From: Turnera subulata
Lineage: Eukaryota; Streptophyta; Magnoliopsida; Malpighiales; Passifloraceae
Direction: 5' to 3'
DNA length: 64,000 nt
NCBI GenBank assembly: GCA_028386065.3
Contig: JAKUCV010001412.1
Coordinates: forward strand, 5,853-69,852
The translations under genes were made by a program, and so were the position numbers. A model generated the notes under the pieces. The model searched no databases, had not been told where the DNA came from, and saw only the letters and a program-made list of their open reading frames with translations. This document shows, one piece after another, positions 33,204-45,242 of this stretch (position 1 is its first letter; each line of letters begins with the position of its first letter).

Positions 33204-36200
33204 TGTAACAGCCCGGGTAAAATTTTTGATTTTTACCAGGACTGTAGACGTCGTTTTACCGTGATTTACTGTTGAATTAATCTCGGGAAATTAATTCGAG
33301 GTAAATCGGTAGTCGTTTTTCGAAACCGAGAATTTTCCCGCGCTCAGAAGTATCTCCCTAACTAACCGAGCCTCGGTTTTCAATTCCGAGACTTGGACGA
33401 CGTTCAGGAGGATTAATCGGATTTTCTGAGCCCAAGTTGTATTTTTGGACTCGGGACGGAATTTGTCGGAAAGACGGGAGTATCCCTGCGTTTACGAGAT
33501 TCCGACGCGAGAATCCGGACCGGCCGAATGTGGTTGCCCGAGCCACTCTTCTTCCTTCTTTTTCCTTCCTCTTCCTCTTTCCCGGCAACGTTTCTTCTCT
33601 CTTTTCTTTCTTTCCTTCCTTTCTCCTCTCTTTTTTTTTTCTTTCTCTTTTTCTTTCTTCTCAGCCTCCACCCGTGACCGACCGGCCTTATCCCTCCCAT
33701 CTTTTCTTCTTTTTTTTACTTTGTCTCTTTCTTCTTCTTCCCTTTAATTTCTTCCTCCTCTTCCCCACTTCTCCACCGATTCCTCATGCCACCCTCTCTC
33801 CCCCTCCTTCCTCCTCTTCTTCCTTCTCCCCTCACCGGAGCCCCTCTTCCCCTCTCTCTCTCCCTTCTTCTTTCTTTTTCCTTCTTCTTTTCTTTTCTCC
33901 TCCACCGACCACCACGCCGAGCCCTCTACCACCATCGAAGCCACCACCTTCACCTTTCTCCCCTTCTTCCTCTCCCACCACCCTTGTCCACCATAATCGC
34001 CGCCGTCGAAGCCTATCAGGCGAAGGAGTGACATCGCGCCTCTGGTCACCGCCCTTGCTCAGCCGCGCGCCGCCGAGGCTGCCTCTCCCCTGTCACCACA
34101 AAATCGACGCAGCCCCGCCTCTGTCTCCTTCTCTACAAATCCAACACTGCCGAGGGAAGGCCCTGCCGCTTCTTCCCCTTACCTTGCTCGCACACTCGCT
34201 GCCGGCCAGTCGAGCATTGCCTCTGAAAATCTCACCACCGGGATTCCTCCTCTGTAAACACCACGGATCGTCGTTGCTGTGGGTGAACGACACGCCTTCA
34301 TTCTTCTCCCCTTCTCCACCTAGACGATCCAAGGCTGGGTGAGTCCTTGGCTGCGTTTTCCCATCTTCTTCTCAAGTGTGAATTATTTGTTGGTTTCGCT
34401 TAATTTAAGATTATGGTTGAATAATTGATCTAAAGTTGGGATTAACGGGTCTCAATTGATTGTTTGTGAGGGATTCTGCTTGTTGTGGAGATGGCGATAA
34501 TGGCGTGGTTTTGGGTGTCTACATGGACGATGAACAGTAGCAGAGGAGGTGCAGCCGTGAACAGTAGCAGAAGACTGGGTTGTTGTGGCTGCCGTGAACA
34601 GTATTTGGCCGGAATCCGGCGAGGTTCCGGCAGTCTCGGGTCTATTCCGGCGAAGCCTCGGGGTTTTCCGGCGAGCCCGGAACCCGACCGTAGGGTAATT
34701 CCTTGGACTCATATAACACCTTGGCGCGGGTTTGGGCTCGGTTTGCACACGGACTCGGAAACAGGCCGAACGTGCGGAGGCCCATCATACCGTGACATAC
34801 ACGCGTTTAACGGACCTAATAATGAAACCGTGGGATAAGTTTAAATGAGATGTAATATATAATTAAGCGGATAACGATTTAAATTATGGATCAAGAACGA
34901 TAATTATTTTCGAATTTACCTAAGTACACTTAAATCCAATGTATATAACCCGCATAAATTATTTTATAATTCTTTCACAATTGGCCGATTTACTACACCT
35001 TCTGATGGGTCTAGTACTCAACATTTTAAGTATTATTATATACAAGATGTGAATTGTTAACGTAATAATCGTATTGCTGTGATGATGGATATTAGACATT
35101 CATTACATTATGCCGAATATATTTATCTATTTAATCATTATAAGCTATACTAATTATGATATGTATGAGTTTTACCCTATTAAATTAATAAATGAGTTAT
35201 TGTATTAATAATACACTTGCCGAGCATATGGTCATCGATTATAATAGTTTTTACGTATTTATAAATATAAGTTTCTACAACGTTATGCTAAAATTATATT
35301 TATATCATGTACCAGCTATGTTAACTTAATACTGATGGTATTATTTCTATTAAAATATAATCACCGGATATATTATTTGTATGTCCATTTGACGTATTCA
35401 TAGCTTCTACTAATTTACAACTAATGTTTACCAAGTGAATACGCATTTATTAATATTATTTTAACGGGAGAAATTGCTCTAAGGAATACTATTTACTCCA
35501 TATTATTATATAGACCACGAGTGTTATACGGGTTAATAATTATTTTACAGCCGTAAAAGCATTGTTTAATGGAGACGGTTTTGGAACGACGATAACGATG
35601 TTAATTGTAGATAAGTCGAATAATAAATTAATCTCATGCATTGCACTCTTCGATGTGCATTATAAGTGATTGTATGTGTTGACATGATATAGGGTATCAA
35701 GGTTGATCGAAAAACAGTTTCAGAGGCATACCAGGTGAGGATGGATAAACCTTGATATGTGTCCGTAATACTGTGTATGCTTTGTTGTTTGATTGAACCG
35801 TTGAAATGATCCTTGTTAGCTATTTGATTGCCATGAATGTTGTTGCTGTTGCTGGGCTGTGTGGATTGATCATGAGGATACTGTGAATAATTGTTGTACT
35901 GTTAATTGTGTGTAAATAGTGATATGATATTGCGGATTGGTTGAGCTTGAGAAATAATCTGTGATGGTTATGACTGCTGTGATGTTGTTGTTGTTGATGT
36001 TAGACTGTGTTATTGGATTTGTGGTACTGTGTAGAGGATAATGATGAACTGGTCAATGTGGATAATTGGGAAAAGAATAATGAGTATTGGAAATGGAACT
36101 GAAACTGAAAGTGAGATGATGATGTAATTGTCACTTGGAAAGTAGTGGTACGACTAGATGGTTAGAGACTAGTTTTGTGGTGTCTTGCCAGAGGGTTTGT

Positions 36201-37007
36201 TGGTTGGGGTGTTGACCCCGGATTTGAGATATTGGGATGTTGATCCCGGATTTATGATATTGGGATGTTGATCCCGGATTTGAGATATTGGGATGTTGAT
36301 CCCGGATTTGAGATATGGGGATGTTGATCCCGGATTGTGGTGGGGCCTGGCATCCAGAATTAGTTAATAACCAGGTACAACCCTAGCTTGTCCAGTGACG
36401 GGGCCCGGAAGATAAAATTGGTAATAAAAACTAATAAGTAATCTTTGGGTCATAGCTTTGATGTGATTTAGTGAGATTCCTTGACGTGTTGGATGTGTTA
36501 GATTCCTTGATGCGTTGCTTGATTTAGATTCCTCTGTCGTGTTGTATGTGTAGTTTCATCTGTTTGATGGTTGTTTTACTTCGAAAGTGTTATGGTTGAA
36601 TATATCACTGTTTATCTTTCGTCGGTGAGCGTTTCGGACTCACCCCTCGCCTGCGGGGTTTCATCCCGTAGGATGAGCTGTTTCATGTACAGGCTTGGTG
36701 CATTCCAGACAGGCTGCAGCGTTTCCCTTGGACAGGCTTGGATCCATAGATTGCATGTGTCGCATACAGTGTTAGTGAGTTTAAGTCTTCCGCTGTGCAT
36801 ATTGTTATTGTTGTTGGGCCATTGGGCCAGTTTCATTATTATTGATGTTTTTGATGTTGGGTCGTAGGGCCAAATTGTTGTTTATACTTTTGGGCTGTCG
36901 AGCCAGGGTTATGCTTTATACACTGTATGCTAGGCCTTGTTGGGCTGGGTTGTCACAGTTCCGGCACGTGTTTACTGTATACGGTAAATACGGGTCGGGG
37001 CGTCTCA
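33204..37007 (+). repeat. 3' LTR, 3.8 kb
   Basis: TGTAAC...GTCTCA ends, preceded by a purine-rich stretch and followed by the target duplication GTTCT. It has the same layout as the solo LTR at 26970-29899. It includes a long pyrimidine-rich section (33540-34020), an AT-rich middle (34840-35660), a 28-bp minisatellite (36205-36338) and a final block with repeated GGGCC motifs. No real coding sequence was recognised in it. Confidence 0.85.
36205..36338 (+). repeat. 28-bp minisatellite in the 3' LTR
   Basis: Five near-identical units of GGGATGTTGATCCCGG followed by ATTTGAGATATT. Each unit contains the inverted repeat GGGAT/ATCCC. The solo LTR has a shorter, more diverged version at about 28860-28935. 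Confidence 0.85.
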
Positions 37008-37012
37008 GTTCT

Positions 37013-38927
37013 AGCTTGAAAGGGTTAAAACTTGAGAGAGCAAAAAGAGAAAGTGAAATGGGAACTGAAAAAGTAAAAAGGAGCAAAAATTTTTTAAAGT
37101 GGGAGCATTCTACTGAGAATTTTTAACATCCAAAGCAGAAAAGGGAGGCCTTTAATTTACCGTTGGAGTCACAGTTGGCTTGATATTTTCTCTCTAGAAC
37201 TTCTTGGGCACATCACTATAGTTGTTTTTTTGTGATACTAATATGCTGCTTCTCTACGTCTGTTTCACTCTAATCCAACTAAGTAGGAAATCAAATCCTT
37301 TTATGTCATCAACTCATAATCTGCAAAGCCAATCTTACACTACCTTAAAGGTATATAGGTATATTGGGTGATGGCATTTTCTGTTCTTTTTTGATTTTGG
37401 TACTTCTAGGTTTGTTTTCTACCTTTTCTCGTGTTTTTTCTTAGTAAGCAAAAGTATATTTGTGAATAAGCTGATGTAAAGTAAAGAAAATTGTGCTTGG
37501 ATTTTATTCTTCTAAAGAACATATTGCAAATATTTTACAATACTATCAAAGAATGAAGTCTTTCTTAAGCTAAAAAAGATAATGGATATGATGAACACTT
37601 AATTTAAGGAGGTCAATATAGGAATATTAAACTCAGTTTTTTTTGGAGGAAAACTAAATTAAAACCTTAGTGCGTGGTTAATTGGAAAAATAAAATAGAA
37701 TGTGTTTGTAGATGCGCATCCTTATATTCCCTTCTTGCTATTGTATCTAATTAATTATCACATTAGTTCTCACAAAGAAAGAAAATTATCACATTAGTAG
37801 TAGTACCCTTACATTACCTTTTTATTTTGTCGGAATCCACATTACATACTATACGTATATATATATCTGCAAGTCCAGTTAAATGGTGCGTAACACAAAC
37901 AGCGCGATTCTTTACAACAAACAAACTAGCTACTCGATCCGAAAAGGCAGTCTAATAAATTGTACTGCCATCAACGGGCCTGTAAAAGTCATAAAGGAAG
38001 GGCCTGTAAAGACGTGAAAGGAGAGATAGGGGGCTTTAATTTCATTTTCTGGTATAAAATTCAGTTTTTAAAAGAATTTCTGGTATAAATCAGTAATAAC
38101 TTTTGCTTATTTATTTGAAAAGAAAGAATAATAATAGTGGTAATATGATTAAAAAGATGGGTAAAGGTGGAGGAGGTAGTCAGTAGCTTTTGTATGGACA
38201 AGCTTTATATTTACGTGAACGAAGAAAAAATGAAAAAGAAGACTTGACCCACATCAACAAATAGTAAACAATTCTAAAGCATTGCATGAACGCTCTCAGA
38301 TTGTGAGAGAAGGGATTCCTTTTGGGTCGCAGAGGAAGGGTTTTGGTTTCTTTCTCACTTTAAGGGGTGACAGACAGAGAGAGAGAGAGAGAGCATAGTC
38401 ACTCTCTCTTTATGCTTTTTCTACCCAAGTAGCCATCTCCACATTTGCCTTTTATGTTTCTTGCACTTCAAGTGGGTATCTTTTGGCCTCTAAAACACAC
38501 CCATTAACCCTTATTCCACACACACAAACACAGAAACTACGCGCTTCAAGTCCTGCATTTTCTTTGCTTGAACTGTAAAGCGAGGAAGGAAACGTTAAGT
38601 TAATCTTTTCCACTTCAAGTTCTAATTAGCTTGTTTTGCTTTTGATGAAACACTTTTGGGTACAGGATTCACCTGGGTGGTATTAAAGTTATAATCTTGT
38701 TCTAGGACATTAATCAAGTATTTTCCTTTCTGTGGTAATTACTCGATAGCTAGTTTGTTCTGGTCTTAATTTGAAAGACTTGGGATTTGGTTTTGTATGG
38801 AGATTTGAGTCTTCAAGGGTGCAAGTTCTAACCGAGAGAGTCATAAAATTAGAAGGTTACTTTTTTAAGGAGGCGGGGAAGGAGTAGAGTGACCAAGTGA
38901 AAAAGAAGCGCTAGAAGAAGAGAGAAC
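37013..38927. other. NAT upstream region
   Basis: Promoter and probable 5' leader of the transporter gene. A GA run lies at 38378-38393. No coding frame is recognisable and no transposon ends were noticed apart from the target duplication at 37008-37012. Confidence 0.4.
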
Positions 38928-41900
38928 ATGGCAGGTGGAGCAGCGCCGCCGCCAAAGCAGGAAGAGCTACAGCCACATCCCGCCAAGGATCAGCTACCAA
39001 ATATTGCTTACTGCATCACTAGTCCTCCTCCATGGCGTAAGTTCCTCACTAATTTCCTCTCTTTTTCTTATCTTCTGTTTTATTCATCGTCTGTCTTTCT
39101 GGCTAGGCCTAGATGTATAAAATATATTTGTTTTGTCTAGTAGTTTTCCATTTTCCATTTTCACGACCAGCTGCTGTCTGAAACTTAATTCCCTGTTCGC
39201 TTGTCATATGTTTTTTTTTTTTTTTGCGTAATAACTCATATTATGAAATTGTTTTGTTTGTTGCCATTTTGATGAATCATTTAATGTTCGTCGACACTAG
39301 CATTATACATAATAACTCATATTTTATTGTTTTAGTCGTTTATGATGAGTTGATGTTGTATCCTTATTTCACTTCGATATGAATTGTAATCATTTGATTT
39401 GCTTTATATATTAAGTTGGTCATAGGATAGGTCCCATTTGCTTACGTACAATTGATAAAGAATTTGATAGTATATATATATAATTTCAGCTTGTCGTCAT
39501 GATTTACCAACCAACCCTGCTTCCTGCAATTGCTGGGGATTGGATTGGATCGGATTGGATGAATTAAGTATATGGGTTTTGAATTAATGCAGCGGAGGCT
39601 ATTCTCCTTGGTTTCCAACACTATTTGGTGATGCTTGGGACGACTGTGCTTATACCTACCACTCTAGTTCCCCAGATGGGAGGAGGACATGTAAGTAAGA
39701 CAAGAACATTTCTGTCTAATTGTGAGATTAATTAATTTCCTGTGTCGTCAACTAGATCTTTTCTTTGTGTCATGTATATATTTTCTGTTATAAATAGTAA
39801 ATAATGTGTGTATTTTGATTTTTATTTTGTAGGAGGAGAAAGCAAAGATGGTTCAGACTTTGCTATTTGTGGCTGGCTTGAACACATTGTTCCAAACATT
39901 TTTTGGCACTCGGCTACCTGCAGTAATTGGTGGTTCCTACACCTATTTGCCTACTACCATTTCAATCATTTTGGCAGGTCGATACAGTGACATTGCCACT
40001 CCTCAAGAGGTAATTAACTAATTGTTCATATATATACTTTGTTGTTGTTTCAATATCATGATATATACATAAAAATATGATTGGCTAATCATCCTTCCTC
40101 TTAATGATGGTGGTCATCCTCTAGAAATTTGAGAAGATTATGCGTGGAATTCAAGGTTCGCTTATCGTTGCCTCAACTCTACAAATTGTTCTTGGCTTCA
40201 GCGGACTTTGGCGAAATGTTGCTAGGTATATAGTATGTTTGAAGCCTCCCAGCTGTTTAATATTATACAACCATATTTGAATTGAATGGATTTCTTATGT
40301 ATATATCTTAAACTAGTATGTTAGCATACAAACGAACTTTTTCACTAACGAGTTTCATCTAGTGAGTGTGGTCAGTTTTAATCTTTACTTCTCTGCTAAT
40401 TAAATAACTGGCTGGATCAGGTTCTTGAGCCCATTATCTGCTGTGCCTTTGGTTGCGCTCTCTGGTTTTGGGCTCTACGAGTTTGGTTTCCCCCTGGTAT
40501 ATATGCATCAAAAGCTTTCACGGCTCAATTTAATTTGCTACTTCTCATGTTAATTAGTAGTCTTAATTAATGATTGACTTTTGGTTTTGCATTTTGTTTT
40601 TTTCTTAAGGTTGCAAAATGTGTGGAGATTGGCCTACCACAGATCATCTTTCTACTAATTTTCTCACAGGTGTGTGCTTTACTTTGCACAACTTTTTACA
40701 ATTAGTCCTCTTTGGAATGTGAGAATTTGTAAATCTTGATGATGGAGTCTACCCTGAATTAAATTGCAGTATATACCTCACATGATAAAAGGGGAGAGGG
40801 CTGTATTTGATCGGTTTGCGGTTATATTCTCGGTGATTATTGTGTGGATTTATGCGCATCTGCTCACGGTGAGCGGGGCATATAAGAATGCAGGTCCAAA
40901 AACACAATTAAGCTGCCGAACTGACCGCGCTGGCCTTATAGGAGCTGCTCCATGGTATAATCCAAATTCTTACATCTAATCTAATCTATTCTAACCGAAC
41001 CATAATTAAAAGGTTGAATAATCAAGTGTCTTTTTGGCGCCACAGTAATTCTGACAATAACAATAACAACTCTGTTTGTTTACTACTACAGGATAAGAGT
41101 TCCATATCCTTTTCAATGGGGAGCTCCCACTTTTGATGCTGGAGAGGCTTTTGCAATGATGGCCGCTTCATTTGTTGCTCTGGTAGAGGTATATGCCGCA
41201 TGCTTAGTTATTTTACTCCTCCAAAGTATATACTCTTGCTTCCCTTGCGCTCTAAAATTTTACATTTAACAGTCAACTGGAGTCTTCATTGCCGTATCAA
41301 GGTATGCGAGTGCTACTCCACTGCCACCTTCTATTTTAAGCCGTGGCGTTGGTTGGCAGGTAAATTTTTTTCTTTTCCTGTTTTTATTGCAATTTTTTTT
41401 CCAAACACTGATTGTAGGATAGAGGTGGCTAGCCTTAACTCACTTGATTTTTGACACAGCCAAAGTACTACTACTTGATTGCATCCGGCCTTTCTGCAGG
41501 TTGACTTGTTTAAGCTCTAAAAGTAAATTGTTCCTTTTTCTAAAATCTCTGTCTATCACATGGTTCTTAGGGAGTTGCAATTCTCTTCTCTGGGATTTTT
41601 GGAACTGGAAATGGATCTTCTGTATCAGTGTAAGATTCCTGCACACAATCTTTCTCGGATCCGACATGAAAATAAACAATTGCATGCTTTATTCTTCTCG
41701 AATTTTAATTTTTTAAAACTTCGCATTAATTCTATCTTTGTTGGTCTAATTCCAGTGAAAATGCTGGATTGTTGGCACTGACTCGTGTTGGAAGCCGAAG
41801 GGTTGTCCAAATTTCAGCAGGATTCATGATTTTCTTTTCCATACTTGGTGCGGGAATCACTTAAAACACTCCTTGCTTCCCCTGTTTCTTCCCCATGTTG

Positions 41901-42573
41901 AAACTACATGCAATTCACATGCTTGGCTTGGCTTTGCAGGGAAATTTGGTGCGGTTTTTGCTTCAATTCCAGCGCCAATCATTGCAGCTCTATACTGCCT
42001 CTTCTTCGCTTATGTTGGTATGTCCTGTGAAACTCACTCTCTCTATGATGACGGTCAAGAAATTCATTATTCTTTCCCTACTCATGATCACAGGCTCCGG
42101 AGGTCTCAGTTTTCTTCAATTCTGCAACTTAAACAGCTTCAGGACCAAGTTTATACTTGGGTTCTCCTTCTTCATGGGGCTGTCAATACCACAATATTTC
42201 AACGAGTACACGGCCATTAATGGTTATGGTCCAGTCCACACTGGAGCTAGATGGGTAATTTTGCTAACCTCCCCTCTTGTACTCTACTCTGTTACTTGCA
42301 ACAATTTGTTCTCGGCTTGACAGGATACTGATGATTTTTCTTGTCCTCCTGCAGTTCAATGACATGATCAATGTGCCATTCTCGTCAGAACCTTTTGTTG
42401 CTGGTTTCTTGGCCCTGTTTTTGGACACCACATTGCGCAAGAAAGATAGTGCAACTAGAAAAGATAGAGGTATGCACTGGTGGGACAAGTTCCGGTCTTT
42501 CAAGACAGACACAAGAAGTGAAGAATTCTATTCCCTGCCTCTCAATCTCAATAAGTTCTTCCCTTCAGTGTGA
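38928..42573 (+). CDS. NAT: Nucleobase-ascorbate transporter (NAT family)
   Basis: Multi-pass membrane transporter of the NAT/NCS2 family; plant members move purines, uracil or related bases, and some wear an ascorbate label without proven ascorbate transport. Fourteen exons give 532 residues, exactly the common family length: 38928-39036, 39593-39690, 39833-40009, 40125-40225, 40421-40496, 40610-40669, 40770-40954, 41092-41188, 41273-41359, 41571-41629, 41756-41847, 41940-42017, 42094-42254, 42355-42573. All introns are GT-AG. The N-terminal signature KDQLPNIAYCITSPPPW precedes the QH motif (45-46), and the NAT signature ENAGLLALTR is at 351-360. The C-terminus is SLPLNLNKFFPSV. It resembles the Arabidopsis NAT5-NAT8 clade. 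The neighbouring PADRE and PRIN2 genes suggest NAT7/NAT8, while the sequence reads much like NAT6, so no ortholog is assigned. Confidence 0.95.
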
Positions 42574-45242
42574 TCTTACCCTCAGATATATGTGTCCTCT
42601 TGTGGGTGAACCATACCATGCCTGTTGTCCGGTTCTTACAAACCATGAAGTTGCTATAAATGTATAAATACTTCTTTCTTCACATTTGTTGTAGCTGTCT
42701 TTTTTGTTTGACGGAATCTCAGATTGTGATAGTAGTAGTACTGGATCTTTAACTCAGGATCAAAGCAGGCCATTGTTTCTTTTGATTCTACTAATTTAAA
42801 AGCAGATGTTTCAAGCATTTGCGTCAATCTAAAGTCTCTTCAATTATTGTTATGCTTTTATCACAAAGACAAACAACACTACTAAACTACGAAAAATAAA
42901 TTCAATATAATCCATTCCAGACTTATTTTTTATCAGAAATCCATTCCAGACTAAGCACATGCAAGTCAGATTGCTGAAAATACTGGATACAAAGCTTATG
43001 TAATATACAAAAAAAGCTTATGAATACGGGCTAAACAACTTTACTAAACCATAGAGCGAAACCAACAAATACGAAATCAAATAAACATCCATATAATATC
43101 CGAAACAATGGCAATCGAGTCGTGTCCTGCTAAGTCAGAATAATCCACAATGGAGCTTATAGAAGCTAAAACTAAAGAGAAGGAATTCAAATAAGGCTCA
43201 CACACCTTGAGCCCATATGTGCATTAATTGATGGAGAGTCTACAAGTTATACAAGGTAGGAAAATATACAACACTAATTCTAGTATCAATCAATATAACT
43301 TCAAAATATCTTCATTTTTACTTATTCTTAATTATTATTTCTAGCGAAGCTTAACTTTGAAATATTCATGGAATGAGTTCCCAAAAGATATATGCACAGT
43401 ATTAAGATAGTTAGTACTCATCAAACTATTTAAGTTATTTTCAATTATACAGTCACATGTCTGATATTCAAATTGTTTTTTTAAGCTATTCTTAATTATA
43501 CACTCCCATAATTGTATAGTTACAAAATCGCCAATTTTGTAATCACATTCCTACACAGTCTTGGAATTTCTCCTATTTGGATATGGATCTGATTCAATCA
43601 TGTGCTCCTCTATCTAGAAGCCTAGCCAGAAACTGCTCTTATTCCATGCGCTCCTTAGCATTAGCATACACTTCCTGCCCTCGTCAAACTCCGGGTGCGA
43701 TTCATTGTGGGAAACGATATGGACACGGATACCAGCTCCTGATTCTTGAGCCAAACCAAATTTATCATGGTTTTTTTACACAGTTTCAATCTCTTTGGTC
43801 TCGTCAATATCTAGCTCTAGACCAATCGCATGGTGATCTGGGAGGAAATTAGCGATCACATATCCATTAACAACTTTTTGGGGAACTTATTTCAAGTTGA
43901 ATTTTGACTAGACGAGAATTCATTTCTTAATTCTGTTTCCCAGAATTAGCCGTGTAAGCATATATTTAATCAAGCTCGTTTGGCAGATTACGAACTTTGT
44001 AACTGGGAGCAGATACCATCATAACTTTGTCCAAGCATAGTGGAGGGTCAGACATAGCTTTTCCATAGCAGAGTTTCTTTGTTCTACTTCAATTAGGCCT
44101 CAACTCAGATAAAAAATAACTTTTTCTTTACTATTCTCTTATGCTTACATGTTCCCAAGTGAAACATTCGTAGCAGATATATATTAGGGTTAGCGGCTTT
44201 CACCATTTCGACGGCATGGGAACCGATGGCTAATTACTCAGGTATTGTTTGGTATCTTCAAAAGAAGCCTGGTTCTTGTCACTTCAGCTTCTTTTTTTTT
44301 TTTTTATCATGAAGACTATAATTCCATTAATTCGAAATAGAAGAACACAAAGTTAAAAAATATCAGTTGAAAGTAATGAAAGACAACCATTTGGGGTTGA
44401 ACAAAATTGGTACACTCCCAAAGGAAACTAAAAAGCTAAATTAGTCAATCAATCAGCACATAAATTTGCTTCTCAAAAAACATGACAAAGACGAACTTGC
44501 CAATTCCACCAACCATGGATATGTATCATTTGCTTGCTTCATGTATCATATGCTAGCTTCTCTGAATTACAATTAACTTAAAACAGTTGATGAATTATTT
44601 ACAAAATTTGTGCACCCCACCAACCATGGACATGTCGGTGAAAAATCTAGTAAGCTCTTACCTAAAAGAAACCTATGTAGTCAAATCACTCAATTCAGCT
44701 TGAATACTTTCGTTATTGATATACTACTCGATTGGCAGGGCATTGCAATTGTTTTTCTTTCCCACTCCTCGAGCTCACAACCTACGTTGACCCAATTATG
44801 TGTTTCTAAAGTTGTTATTAATGCAGGAATTATAATATCATGGAGTGTCATAAGCAATCTGATCAAGGAGAATCAAAGATGCTTGCAAATGAGATAAGTA
44901 TCTACTATCTTTTAGTTTATTTTATTACTTTAATTAAAGAGCCTACTACCGCGCATCTTATATTACACTGCCACATCAATGTTCATGTTCTTCCAATAAT
45001 ATAAATGGCCGCCTTTTTCAAGGCAAATCCACATCCTCCACTGTTAAAAGTTGATGCTTTTTTATAAGTTAAAAAGTGGGTTACACTAGCTGGAATGCAG
45101 TGAAGATGCTCTAATTATTCTGAATAATGTGGTTAAGGACCATTGAAATTCGTTTCCAGATTGTGGCGAATATACCGAAGCTTTATCTTGACAAAACCTA
45201 TATAATGTGCTCTTCATTAAATTACCCATAAAGTTTACTCCC
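42574..45242. other. Intergenic region downstream of NAT
   Basis: The first 100-200 bp are the transporter 3' untranslated region. The rest is AT-rich with a T run at 44292-44306. Two frames of 91 and 95 codons (43577-43852, 44610-44897) have no recognisable similarity and are probably random. Confidence 0.35.

Larger units (their letters stand above)
29917..37007 (+). mobile_element. Ty3/gypsy-like element with truncated 5' LTR
   Basis: The left end TGTAACAGCCCGGG (29917) and right end GGCGTCTCA (37007) are flanked by a perfect 5-bp duplication GTTCT (29912-29916 and 37008-37012), so this is one insertion. The 5' LTR keeps only its first 910 bp; the 3' LTR is 3804 bp. Just before the 3' LTR is a sequence like the 3' end of Tekay/Del-type chromoviruses (GGGGACGAAATTCTTTTTAAG). 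There is no gag, protease, reverse transcriptase or integrase. About 2.4 kb between the LTRs instead holds minus-strand reading frames with their own TATA boxes. Either an internal deletion was filled with foreign DNA, or this is a derivative that carries captured genes. Confidence 0.8.

Noticed and set aside
33437..34342. Plus-strand frame of 301 codons
   Set aside because: Same low-complexity pyrimidine tract in the second LTR copy; its length comes from absence of stops in C/T-rich DNA.
43577..44897. Frames of 91 and 95 codons downstream of NAT
   Set aside because: No motif, no splice context and no similarity that I could recognise; likely random.
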